Source: Mesorhizobium qingshengii
GTDB lineage: Bacteria > Pseudomonadota > Alphaproteobacteria > Rhizobiales > Rhizobiaceae
Assembly: GCF_027563465.1 (NCBI RefSeq)
Contig: NZ_JAPFQA010000002.1
Coordinates: 744,001 to 808,000, forward strand
DNA length: 64,000 bases
Reading direction: 5' to 3'
A program made the position numbers and the translations under genes. The first letter of the stretch is position 1, and the number at the start of each line of letters is the position of its first letter. Below, one piece after another: positions 39,108-47,177 of the stretch. The notes below the pieces were generated by a model that saw nothing but the letters and a program-made list of their open reading frames with translations, did no database searches and was not told where the DNA came from.

Positions 39108-40489
39108 ACGAAATGCTTGATAAGAACACGAATACCGCGACGATCTCCAGCGATCCCAAGACCTGGTTGACCCAGCACGGCATCACCGAGGTCGAATGCC
39201 TGGTGCCCGACATGAACGGTGTGTTGCGCGGCAAGGCGTTGCCGACAGCCAAATTCCTCAAGGCGCTGGAGGACCGCGCGCTCTATCTGCCGAGCAGCGC
39301 CTTCCTGGTCAGCATCGATGGCCGCTATTCCGGCTCGATCGACGAGGGTTTTGCTTATTCGGACCCGGACATGCGCATGGTGCCTGATGTCTCGACGCTG
39401 TGCCTGGCGCCGGGTGCCGCCGCGGGCAAGGCCTATGTCTTCGCCGATGCATTCCATATGGACGACCGGCCATGGATGGCCTCGCCGCGCCATGTGCTGC
39501 GCGCGGTGCTCGATCTCTATCGCCAGCGCGGCTGGCGGGCGGTGGTGGCACCGGAGCTCGAATTCTATCTCACCGCGCCAAACCCTGATCCGGACAAGCC
39601 GCTGACAGCGCCGGTTGGCGCCAATGGCCGCGCCGAAGGCGTGCAGCATCCCTACGACATGGCGGCACTCGAGGAATTCGAGCCGGTGATCCGGCGCGTC
39701 TATGATTATGCCGCCGCCGCCGGCCTGCCGCTCGACACGCTGATCCATGAATCGGGCACCGCACAGTTGGAAATCAACCTCCTGCATGGCGATGCGCTGC
39801 CGCTGGCCGACAAGGTGCTGCTGTTCAAGCGATTGACGCGCCAGGCCGCGCAGCAATGCGGCATGCATGCCACCTTCATGGCCAAGCCCATCGCGGCCCA
39901 GGCCGGCAGCTCGATGCATCTGCACATGTCCGTCGTCGACGAAGCCGGCAACGCGTTGTTTGCCAGCGCTGACGATACCGATACCGAGATGTTCGGCCAT
40001 TTCATCGGCGGCCTGCAGAAATACGTTCCCGAAATCATGCCGCTGTTCGCGCCCAACGTGAACTCGTTCCGCCGCATCCGGCCGAACCACAGCGCGCCGG
40101 CCAACATCGAGTGGTCGCATGACAACCGCTCCTGCGGCCTGCGTGTGCCGGCCGGTGGCCGTGCCGCGCGGCGGGTGGAGAACCGGCTGCCCGGTGCCGA
40201 TTCCAATCCCTATCTGGCGATCGCCGGCTCGCTGCTCGCCGGCTATCTCGGCGTCGAGCAGAAGCTGGAGCGCTCGGCCGAAGCCTCGGGCAATGCCTAC
40301 AAGATCAGGAGCACGCTGCCGAAAACCATGGAGGAGGCGCTCGATCGTTTCGAGGCTTGCGACCCGGTGCGCAAACTGCTCGGCGAGGACTTCTTCCAGA
40401 CCTATCTGCGCGTCAAGAGCGTCGAACTCGACCTGTTCCAGAGCGTGGTGACGAGCTGGGAACGCGACCACCTGCTGTTGAAGGTGTGA
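39104..40489 (+). CDS. Glutamine-synthetase-like gamma-glutamylamine ligase (PuuA-like)
   Basis: This 461-residue protein belongs to the glutamine synthetase superfamily. It has an N-terminal beta-grasp (VECLVPDMNGVLRGKALP) and a catalytic domain with VAPELEFYLT (metal Glu) and ESGTAQLEINLLHGDAL. GSSMHLHMSV, NHSAPANIEWSHDNRSCGLRVP, ARRVENRLPGADSNPYLAIAGSLLAG complete the site. It looks like PuuA-type ligases that join glutamate to an amine such as putrescine, using ATP. A GTG at 39104 overlaps the preceding stop by four bases; ATG at 39113 is an alternative start. It is the key evidence for a gamma-glutamyl route. Confidence 0.9.
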   Translation: MNEMLDKNTNTATISSDPKTWLTQHGITEVECLVPDMNGVLRGKALPTAKFLKALEDRALYLPSSAFLVSIDGRYSGSIDEGFAYSDPDMRMVPDVSTLCLAPGAAAGKAYVFADAFHMDDRPWMASPRHVLRAVLDLYRQRGWRAVVAPELEFYLTAPNPDPDKPLTAPVGANGRAEGVQHPYDMAALEEFEPVIRRVYDYAAAAGLPLDTLIHESGTAQLEINLLHGDALPLADKVLLFKRLTRQAAQQCGMHATFMAKPIAAQAGSSMHLHMSVVDEAGNALFASADDTDTEMFGHFIGGLQKYVPEIMPLFAPNVNSFRRIRPNHSAPANIEWSHDNRSCGLRVPAGGRAARRVENRLPGADSNPYLAIAGSLLAGYLGVEQKLERSAEASGNAYKIRSTLPKTMEEALDRFEACDPVRKLLGEDFFQTYLRVKSVELDLFQSVVTSWERDHLLLKV

Positions 40490-40491
40490 TC

Positions 40492-41790
40492 ATGGCATCT
40501 TCAACGGGTTTCAATTCCGGTCTTGATATCGGCAAATCCTATTATGTCGCCACCGCCAATCCGGCGCCGGACCATCCCGCTTTGCAGGGCGATGTCGACG
40601 CCGATCTGGTGGTTGTCGGCGGCGGCTGCACCGGCCTGTCCGCGGCCCTTCACGCCGCCGAACGCGGGCTGAAGGTGGTGCTGCTCGAAGGCGGCAAGAT
40701 CGGCTGGGGGGCATCGGGGCGCAATGGCGGCCAGATGATCCCCGGCCTGCGCAAGGGCGCCAAGGGGCTGGTCAAGGCCTACGGGCCCGAGCGGGCAAAG
40801 GCGCTGTTCGATCTCGCCTTCGAGGCGCGCGGGCTGGTGCTCGACATCATCGAGCGCCATGCCATCGATTGCGATCTGCGGCTGACCGGCCATCTTGTCG
40901 GCGCGGTCAACAGCTCCGATCTGAGGGATCTGGAGGAAGAGGCCGAGTGCCTGGCTAAGGTGATGAAGTTCCCGCATGCCGAGATCCTGTCGGCGGCGGA
41001 CGCACGCGGCAAGGTCGACACGCCCTATCACGGCGCGATGTACGAGCCGCTTGGCGGCCACATGCATCCGCTCAACTACACGCTCGGCCTTGCCCGCGCA
41101 GCAAGCGCGGCCGGCGTCATCATCCATGAGAATTCGGTGGCCACGCAGCTGGAGCGTGAGCCTTCGATCCGGGTGTCGACATCAAAGGGCTCGGTCAGGG
41201 CCAGGCATGTCGTGTTGGCGGGCGACGCCCTGCTCAACGGGTTGGAGCCGCGCGTCAACAGCCGCATCATGCCGGTCGGCAACTACATCGTCGCCACCGA
41301 GCCGCTGGAAGGCACGCGCAATGTCATCCCGGCCAATGTCGCGGTGTCCGACACACGCTTCGTCGTCAACTATTACCGCATGTCGGCGGATGGCCGGCTG
41401 CTGTTCGGCGGCGGCGAGCGCTACACGCCGACGCCGCCGGCCGATATCGCCGGCTTCGTGCGGCCGCATATGGAAGGCACCTTCCCGCAGCTCAAGGGCT
41501 GCCGCATCGATCATGCCTGGGGCGGGCTGGTGTCGGTGACGACGTCGCGGCTGCCGCATGTCGGGCACTATGGCGAGGTCTATTTCGCGCATGGCTATTC
41601 CGGCAAGGGCGTCATCCTGTCGACGCTGTCGGGCAAGCTCTTGGCCGAGGCGATCACCGGCGACGCCTCGCGGCTCGACCTGTTCTCGACGCTGACCCCG
41701 ATGCCGTTCCCCGGCGGCACGGTGCTGCGCGGTCCGCTCTATGTGCTGGGCATGCTGTGGTACGCGATGCGGGATCGTATCAAGCATTGA
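40492..41790 (+). CDS. FAD-dependent oxidoreductase (PuuB/DAO-like)
   Basis: This 432-residue flavoprotein of the DadA/DAO superfamily has the FAD motif DLVVVGGGCTGLSAALHAAERGLKVVLLE near residue 40, GASGRNGGQMIPGLR, and a C-terminal AWGGLVSVTTSRLPHVG followed by YFAHGYSGKGVILSTLSGKLLAEAI. The pattern matches PuuB-type gamma-glutamylputrescine oxidases. It would oxidise the gamma-glutamylated amine to an aldehyde, ammonia and H2O2, feeding the aldehyde dehydrogenase at 28518-30026. The start ATG is two bases after the ligase stop. It ends the rightward operon, followed by a palindromic repeat. Confidence 0.9.
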   Translation: MASSTGFNSGLDIGKSYYVATANPAPDHPALQGDVDADLVVVGGGCTGLSAALHAAERGLKVVLLEGGKIGWGASGRNGGQMIPGLRKGAKGLVKAYGPERAKALFDLAFEARGLVLDIIERHAIDCDLRLTGHLVGAVNSSDLRDLEEEAECLAKVMKFPHAEILSAADARGKVDTPYHGAMYEPLGGHMHPLNYTLGLARAASAAGVIIHENSVATQLEREPSIRVSTSKGSVRARHVVLAGDALLNGLEPRVNSRIMPVGNYIVATEPLEGTRNVIPANVAVSDTRFVVNYYRMSADGRLLFGGGERYTPTPPADIAGFVRPHMEGTFPQLKGCRIDHAWGGLVSVTTSRLPHVGHYGEVYFAHGYSGKGVILSTLSGKLLAEAITGDASRLDLFSTLTPMPFPGGTVLRGPLYVLGMLWYAMRDRIKH

Positions 41791-41834
41791 GGTGGCCCAG
41801 CCTCGGGCTTCGCGTCAGAGGAATGCGAAGTCGG

Positions 41835-42010
41835 CTCTGCCCCTCACCTGCCTGCCGGCATCCTCTCCCCGTATAGGGACGGGGAGAGGGGCACTCTCAT
41901 TTGTGCTTTCGCCAATCACCAGCGTTGCAAAAAAGACGCCGGCGGTGCGGCCATCTGCTTTCTCCCCGTCACTATACGGCGAGAAATGCCCGGCAGGGCA
42001 ATGAGGGGCG
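41835..42010. repeat. GC-rich palindromic intergenic repeat, copy B
   Basis: This intergenic element between the FAD oxidase and IclR genes includes CCTCTCCCCGT-ATAGGG-ACGGGGAGAGG. The second part reads TTTCTCCCCGTC-ACTATACGGCGAGAAA and includes CCCGGCAGGGC. It shares the CTCTCCCC core with the other copies. Being between convergent genes, it may also act as a bidirectional terminator. Confidence 0.6.
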
Positions 42011-42073
42011 GCGCCGACATTGAAGATTAGCCGCGTCCACAGGCCTATCGTGAAACGGCTTCGAAGCGCTTGG

Positions 42074-42844
42074 TTAGACGACGAAGAAATCCTCGATGCG
42101 CTGCCTGGCTCCAAGCAGCGCGGGCAAGATTTCCCGTTCCATCTCCGCGACGGAGAAACGGGCGGACTGGGTCGAGACGTTGATTGCCGCGACCGTGCTT
42201 CCTGAGCGGTCGCGGATCGGCACGGCGATCGAGCGCAGGCCGAGTTCCAGTTCCTCGTCGACGATGGCAAAGCCGTCCGCCTTCGCCTTGCCGATGGCGT
42301 CGGCCAGCAGATGCCTGTCGGTGATCGTCTTCGGCGTCCTTCTCTCGATCGTCGCCTGGCCGAGAAATGTGTCCAATTCCCGTGATGTCAGCCCGGCAAG
42401 CAGAATCCGCCCCATCGAGGTGCAATAGGCGGGCAGCCGGGTGCCGACATCGAGCGACACGCTGAGGATACGGCGGCCGGGAATGCGGGCCACATAGACG
42501 ACATCCTGGCCCGACAGGATCGCCGCCGAACAGGCCTCGTTCAGCTGCGTAGCCACCGCGCGCATGATGGGTGCCGCGAAGCTCCACAGCGAGCCGCCGC
42601 CGAGCCAGGTGCGGGCAACCGTCAGCAGGCGCGGCGACAGCGAAAACACCCGGCCGGCCTGGGTGGCATAGCCGGTGGCGACAAGCGTCAGCAGAAAGCG
42701 GCGCGCGCCGGCGCGGGTCAGGCCTGCTTCCTCGGCCATTTCGGTCAGCGTCATGCCCGAGGGGCGGCGGGCGAGGATTTCCATGACGACGAGGCCGCGT
42801 TCAAGCGAGCCGACATGGTCACGGGAAGCGGTCTCTTCGTCCAT
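42074..42844 (-). CDS. IclR-family regulator (PcaR/PobR-like)
   Basis: This 256-residue regulator has an N-terminal winged helix (HVGSLERGLVVMEILARRPSGMTLTEMAEEAGLTRAGARRFLLTLVATGYATQ). The C-terminal effector domain includes LSGQDVVYVARIPGRRILSVSLDVGTRLPAYCTSMGRILLA and VDEELELGLRSIAVPIRDRSGSTVAAINVS. This matches the beta-ketoadipate-linked PcaR/PobR group. It diverges from the catI-catJ-pcaF operon and is likely its activator, with 3-oxoadipate or a related acid as ligand (inference). GGAGG precedes the start at 42844. Confidence 0.92.
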   Translation of the reverse strand: MDEETASRDHVGSLERGLVVMEILARRPSGMTLTEMAEEAGLTRAGARRFLLTLVATGYATQAGRVFSLSPRLLTVARTWLGGGSLWSFAAPIMRAVATQLNEACSAAILSGQDVVYVARIPGRRILSVSLDVGTRLPAYCTSMGRILLAGLTSRELDTFLGQATIERRTPKTITDRHLLADAIGKAKADGFAIVDEELELGLRSIAVPIRDRSGSTVAAINVSTQSARFSVAEMEREILPALLGARQRIEDFFVV

Positions 42845-42918
42845 CGAACCTCCGCGGAAGGGCGTTGTCGTCCGGATTGACTCCGCGCCCTCAATTGGCA
42901 TAGAAAGTATCGCATATA

Positions 42919-42940
42919 GAACATATGTTCGCAATACGAA
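42919..42940. promoter_or_regulatory. Candidate IclR-type operator
   Basis: The perfect palindrome GAACATATGTTC (42919-42930) is followed by the overlapping dyad TTCG-CAATA-CGAA (42928-42940), in the AT-rich gap between the IclR gene and catI. Overlapping repeats of this kind are typical of PcaR/PobR-class binding sites. It lies 25 bases upstream of the catI start. Confidence 0.55.
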
Positions 42941-42964
42941 CTTATGAATCCAGGAGCATGTTGG

Positions 42965-43822
42965 ATGGTCAAGTTCCTGCCGCTCAAACAGGCCGTCGCG
43001 GAGAACCTGAATGACGGCGATACGGTCGCCTTCGAGGGCTTCACCCATCTGATCCCGACAGCGGCGGCGCATGAGGCGATCCGCCAGGGTTTTCGCGACC
43101 TGACCCTGATCCGCATGACGCCGGACCTCATCTACGACCAGATGATCGGCATGGGCATGGCGAGGAAGATCATCTTCTCCTATGTCGGCAACCCCGGCGT
43201 CGGCCTGCTGCGGCGCGCCCGCGACGCCATCGAGAACGGCTTTCCGCGTTCGATCGAGATCGAGGAGCACAGCCATGCCGGCATGGCCAATGCCTATGAG
43301 GCGGGCGCGGCCGGCCTGCCCTGCGCGGTGTTTCGCGGTTATCGCGGGGCCGGGCTGGCGGCGGTCAATCCGAACATCAAGTCGGTCACCTGTCCGTTCA
43401 CCGGCGAGGTGCTGGCGGCTGTCCCTTCGATCCGGCCGGATGTCACCTTCATCCATGCGCAGAAGGCGGACCGGAAAGGCAATGTGCTGGTCGAGGGCAT
43501 CATCGGCATCCAGAAGGAAGCCGTGCTGGCGGCCAGGCGGGCGGTGGTGACGGTGGAGGAAGTGGTCGACAATTTCGACGATCTGCACCCCAATCTGACC
43601 GTGCTGCCGCGCTGGACGATCGCGGCGATATCAGTCGTGCCCGGCGGCTCGCATCCGTCCTACGCGCACGGCTACTATGCACGTGACAATGCCGCCTATC
43701 TGGAGTGGGACGAGATCGCCGCCGACCGTGAAAAATTCCAGGCATGGATGCAGGCGAACGTCATCGAGAAGAGCGCCGGTGATTTCGCGGCCCGGGTCGA
43801 GCATCTAAGGAAAGCGGCATGA
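42965..43822 (+). CDS. catI: 3-oxoadipate CoA-transferase, alpha subunit
   Basis: This 285-residue protein is the alpha subunit of a class I CoA transferase, closer in length to CatI (about 280) than to PcaI (about 230). Landmarks are LNDGDTVAFEGFTHLIPTAAAHE, LIRMTPDLIYDQMIGMGMARKIIFSYVGNPGVGLLRR, and FRGYRGAGLAAVNPN. The beta partner is the next gene, overlapping by four bases. Together they move CoA from succinyl-CoA to 3-oxoadipate. The start at 42965 has AGGAG eight bases upstream. Activation by the divergent IclR protein is likely. Another acid substrate cannot be excluded. Confidence 0.9.
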   Translation: MVKFLPLKQAVAENLNDGDTVAFEGFTHLIPTAAAHEAIRQGFRDLTLIRMTPDLIYDQMIGMGMARKIIFSYVGNPGVGLLRRARDAIENGFPRSIEIEEHSHAGMANAYEAGAAGLPCAVFRGYRGAGLAAVNPNIKSVTCPFTGEVLAAVPSIRPDVTFIHAQKADRKGNVLVEGIIGIQKEAVLAARRAVVTVEEVVDNFDDLHPNLTVLPRWTIAAISVVPGGSHPSYAHGYYARDNAAYLEWDEIAADREKFQAWMQANVIEKSAGDFAARVEHLRKAA

Positions 43823-44613
43823 GCGAGCTGGGCTTCACCTCCAACGAGATGATGACGATCGCCGCGAGCCGCGCGCTCAGGAATGACGATGTCTGCTTCG
43901 TCGGCATCGGCGCGCCCTCCGCCGCCTGCAATGTGGCGCGGCTGACGCATGCGCCTGACATCACCTTGATCTACGAGAGCGGCACCATCGGCACCGCGCC
44001 CGACGTGCTGCCGCTGTCGATCGGCGATGGCGAATTGTGCGAAACCGCGGTCACCACCGTCGCCGTGCCGGAAATGTTCCGCTATTGGCTGCAGGGCGGG
44101 CGCATCTCGATCGGCTTCCTCGGCGCGGCCCAGCTCGACAAGTTCGGCAACATCAACACCACCGTCATCGGCGATTACTTTCACCCGAAGACCCGGCTGC
44201 CTGGCGGCGGCGGCGCGCCAGAGATAGCGACGTCGTCGAAGCAGATCTACATCACCATGGCGCAGACCAAACGCGGCATGGTCGAAAAGATCGACTTCTT
44301 CACCTCCTTTGGCCATGGCGAGGGTGGCGATCATCGAAAGCGTCTCGGCATCGACACTGCTGGCCCGACCTTGCTGATCACCGATCTCGCCATCTGGAAA
44401 CCGGATCCGGTGACCAAGGAATTCACGGTCGTGTCGCTGCACCCCGGCGTCACGCGCCAGCAGGTGCAGGAGAGCTGTGGCTGGGTGGTTAGGTTCGCCG
44501 AGGCGCTTGACGAAACGCCGGCGCCAAGCGAACTCGAACTCAAGACATTGCGCGACCTGCAGGCCCGCACCAGGGCGGCGCATGAGGGAACCGGAAAAGA
44601 GAAAGCTGCCTAG
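43819..44613 (+). CDS. catJ: 3-oxoadipate CoA-transferase, beta subunit
   Basis: This 264-residue protein is the catalytic beta subunit of the CoA transferase. The catalytic Glu is probably Glu53 in LIYESGTIG, with VCFVGIGAPSAACNVARL before it. Further landmarks are GGRISIGFLGAAQLDKFGNINTTVIG and LPGGGGAPEIATSSKQIYI. Length and motifs match CatJ. Its start overlaps the catI stop (ATGA), and pcaF follows one base after its stop, so the three genes are one operon of the last two steps of the beta-ketoadipate pathway. Confidence 0.91.
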   Translation: MSELGFTSNEMMTIAASRALRNDDVCFVGIGAPSAACNVARLTHAPDITLIYESGTIGTAPDVLPLSIGDGELCETAVTTVAVPEMFRYWLQGGRISIGFLGAAQLDKFGNINTTVIGDYFHPKTRLPGGGGAPEIATSSKQIYITMAQTKRGMVEKIDFFTSFGHGEGGDHRKRLGIDTAGPTLLITDLAIWKPDPVTKEFTVVSLHPGVTRQQVQESCGWVVRFAEALDETPAPSELELKTLRDLQARTRAAHEGTGKEKAA

Positions 44614-44614
44614 C

Positions 44615-45820
44615 ATGGCCGAGGCCTATATTTGCGACTACATCCGCACGCCGATCGGGCGCTTCGGCGGTTCCTTGTCTTCCGTGCGGGCCGACGATCT
44701 CGGCGCCGTGCCGCTGAGAGCGCTGGTCGAGCGCAATCCTGGCATCGACTGGCAGGCGGTCGACGACGTCGTCTATGGCTGCGCCAACCAGGCCGGCGAA
44801 GACAACCGCAACGTGGCGCGCATGGCGCTGCTGCTGGCCGGCCTGCCGAGGGAGGTCTCCGGCTCGACCGTCAATCGCCTGTGCGGCTCCGGCATGGATG
44901 CGCTGACCATCGCCGCGCGCGCCATCAAGGCCGGCGAGGCGGAGCTGATGATCGCCGGCGGCGTCGAATCGATGAGCCGCGCGCCCTTTGTCATGCCCAA
45001 GGCCGAGACAGCGTTCTCGCGCAATGCCGAGATCCATGACACCACTATCGGCTGGCGCTTCGTCAACCCACTGATGAAGAAGCAGTATGGCGTCGATTCG
45101 ATGCCGGAAACCGGTGAGAACGTGGCGGAAGAGTTCGCCATCTCCCGCGCGGACCAGGATGCATTTGCCGTGCGCAGCCAGGACAAGGCTGTCGCGGCAC
45201 AGGCCAATGGCCGGCTGGCAAAGGAAATCACCCCGGTGACGATCCCGCAGCGCAAGGGGGATGCGGTTGTCGTCTCCAAGGACGAGCATCCGCGCGCCGG
45301 CACCACGGTCGAGGCGCTGGCCAAGCTGCCGACGCCGTTCCGGCAAGGCGGCACGGTGACGGCCGGCAATGCCTCCGGCGTCAATGATGGGGCGGCGGCG
45401 CTGATTGTCGCCTCGGAAGCGGCGCTGAAGAAATACGGCCTGACGCCGATCGCGCGCATCCTCGGTGGTGCCGCCGCTGGTGTCGCGCCGCGCATCATGG
45501 GCATCGGCCCGGCGCCGGCGACGCAAAAGCTGTGCGCGCGGCTCGGCCTGACACCAAAACAGTTCGATGTCATCGAGCTTAACGAAGCCTTTGCCTCGCA
45601 AGGCATCGCCGTGCTGCGCCAGCTCGGCATTGCCGAGGACGCCGGGCACGTCAACCCGAATGGCGGCGCCATCGCGCTCGGCCATCCCTTGGGCATGTCC
45701 GGCGCCCGCATATCGGGCACGGCGGCGCTGGAGCTTCGCGAACGCGGCGGCCGCTACGCGCTGGCAACCATGTGCATTGGCGTTGGCCAAGGCATCGCGA
45801 TCGCGCTCGAACGGGTTTGA
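44615..45820 (+). CDS. pcaF: 3-oxoadipyl-CoA thiolase
   Basis: This 401-residue thiolase cleaves 3-oxoadipyl-CoA to succinyl-CoA and acetyl-CoA. Motifs are the acylated Cys90 in STVNRLCGSGMDAL, GGVESMSRAPFVM, GNASGVNDGAAAL, NEAFASQGIAVLRQLG, GGAIALGHPLGMSGAR with the catalytic His, and TMCIGVGQGIAIALE with the second Cys. The N-terminus AYICDYIRTPIGRFGG is typical of PcaF. The start at 44615 immediately follows catJ. The upstream ring-cleavage enzymes are not in the window. Confidence 0.94.
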   Translation: MAEAYICDYIRTPIGRFGGSLSSVRADDLGAVPLRALVERNPGIDWQAVDDVVYGCANQAGEDNRNVARMALLLAGLPREVSGSTVNRLCGSGMDALTIAARAIKAGEAELMIAGGVESMSRAPFVMPKAETAFSRNAEIHDTTIGWRFVNPLMKKQYGVDSMPETGENVAEEFAISRADQDAFAVRSQDKAVAAQANGRLAKEITPVTIPQRKGDAVVVSKDEHPRAGTTVEALAKLPTPFRQGGTVTAGNASGVNDGAAALIVASEAALKKYGLTPIARILGGAAAGVAPRIMGIGPAPATQKLCARLGLTPKQFDVIELNEAFASQGIAVLRQLGIAEDAGHVNPNGGAIALGHPLGMSGARISGTAALELRERGGRYALATMCIGVGQGIAIALERV

Positions 45821-45831
45821 TCGCGGTCTCC

Positions 45832-45847
45832 TTTTGGCCGGCCAAAA
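45832..45847. other. Perfect 16-base palindrome after pcaF
   Basis: TTTTGGCCGGCCAAAA lies 11 bases after the pcaF stop and about 130 bases before the BMP-family gene. It may be a compact terminator (stem with CCGG loop) or a protein-binding site. The sequence alone cannot tell. Confidence 0.4.
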
Positions 45848-45976
45848 TCATGGCCGGATTCGGCGCGCGGCCAAATTTGACCATGTGGACAAAAGTTCAG
45901 CGTCGTTCCATAGTTCCCCGTCTGACATTTTCACGAACAGCCGGCTCGACACGGCTGTCGAACAGAGGGGAATGCA

Positions 45977-47008
45977 ATGGAAAACCGGAAGAACAAATTC
46001 CAGATGAATCGCGAAGGGCTTTCGCGACGCAACGTGCTGGAGCTCGGCGCGCTTGGCCTGGCCGCGGCGATGCTGCCGGGCGCCGCCTTCGCCAAGGACA
46101 AGAAGCTGAAGGTGGCGGCGATCTTCGCCACGCCGATCGAGGAGCCGTGGGACAACCAGATCCATGTCGCCCTGCAGAAGGCGGAGAAGGAACTCGGCAT
46201 CGAATACAAATGGTCGGAGAAGGTGCAGACCGCCGATTTCAGCCGCGTCATGCGCGAATATGCGCAAGGCGGCTACCAGCTGGTGCTGGGCGACGCCTTC
46301 GCCGCCGAGCGTGAATCGCGCCGCACCGCCAAGCAGTTCCCGAAGACCGCCTTCCTGTTCGGATCGGGCGCCGGTCCGGCGGAACCCAATTTCGGCGTCT
46401 TCGACAACTGGATCCACGAGCCGGCCTACCTTTCCGGCATGATCGCCGGCAAGATGTCGAAGTCGGGCACGATCGGCGCCGTCGCGGCGATGGGCATTCC
46501 GGAAGTGAACCGGCTGGTCAACGCCTTCTTCGCCGGCGCCAAGGAGGTCAATCCCAACATCAAGAAGAAGGTCGCCTTCATCGGTTCGTTCTTCGATCCG
46601 CCCAAGGCCAAGGAAGCGGCGGTGGCGCAGATCGACGCCGGCGCGGACGTCATCTATGCCGAGCGTTTCGGCGTCATCGAAGCGGCGGCCGAGAAGAAGA
46701 TCCTCGCCATCTCCAACATGTCCGACCAATCGAGCCTCGGCCCCGATACGGTCATCACCGGCCCGGTCTGGGACATGTATCCGACGGTCGAACAGGCGAT
46801 CAAGCTGGTCAAGGCCGGCGTCTTCACGGCGCAGGACTATGGCGACTTTTCGCGCATGGCCAAGGGCGGCTCCTATCTCGCGCCCTACCACAAGTTCGAC
46901 AAGACGCTGCCGGCAGACGTCAAGGATCTGGTCGAGAAGAAGAAGGCCGAAATCCTCGAAGGCAATTTCCGCGTCGACGTCGACGAGAACACGCCGGTTT
47001 CGGATTGA
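45977..47008 (+). CDS. BMP-family ABC transporter, periplasmic binding protein
   Basis: This 343-residue lipoprotein-like binding protein of the BMP/PnrA family has an N-terminal Tat-like signal (LSRRNVLELGALGLAAAMLPGAAFA, with twin Arg). The mature part includes KLKVAAIFATPIEEPWDNQIHVALQKAEKELG, FLFGSGAGPAEPNFGVFDNWIHEPAYLSGMIAGKMS, and DADVIYAERFGVIEAAAEKKILAISNMSDQ-like strands. The family binds nucleosides or related compounds; no Cys lipobox is seen. It feeds the ATPase and two permeases downstream after an intergenic repeat. Linkage to catIJ-pcaF suggests an alternative ligand such as an aromatic-derived acid, but this is unproven. Confidence 0.9.
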   Translation: MENRKNKFQMNREGLSRRNVLELGALGLAAAMLPGAAFAKDKKLKVAAIFATPIEEPWDNQIHVALQKAEKELGIEYKWSEKVQTADFSRVMREYAQGGYQLVLGDAFAAERESRRTAKQFPKTAFLFGSGAGPAEPNFGVFDNWIHEPAYLSGMIAGKMSKSGTIGAVAAMGIPEVNRLVNAFFAGAKEVNPNIKKKVAFIGSFFDPPKAKEAAVAQIDAGADVIYAERFGVIEAAAEKKILAISNMSDQSSLGPDTVITGPVWDMYPTVEQAIKLVKAGVFTAQDYGDFSRMAKGGSYLAPYHKFDKTLPADVKDLVEKKKAEILEGNFRVDVDENTPVSD

Positions 47009-47012
47009 TCTT

Positions 47013-47147
47013 CCACCCTCCCCCTTGTGGGAGGATCGATCCGCGAAGCGGATCGGGGTGGGGGTCTTCAGCGCCGCCCCCACCCCGTCTCACGATCTTC
47101 GCTTCGCTGCGATCGTAAGCCGACCCTCCCCATAAGGGGGAGGGTGA
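47013..47147. repeat. GC-rich palindromic intergenic repeat, copy C
   Basis: This hairpin mosaic lies right after the binding-protein gene. Outer arms ACCCTCCCCCTT (47015-47026) and AAGGGGGAGGGT (47134-47145) are perfect. Inner stems include GATCCGCGAAGCGGATC and CCCCACCCCG. Its place between binding-protein and ATPase genes mirrors copy A and suggests an mRNA stabiliser or processing site. Confidence 0.7.
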
Positions 47148-47177
47148 GGAGCCGCTCAACGCCACCAGGATTCCACC

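Noticed and set aside
28518..41790. Reading the two glycosyltransferases as part of a polysaccharide locus
   Set aside because: No polymerase, flippase or further glycosyltransferases are present, and both genes are locked into amine operons.
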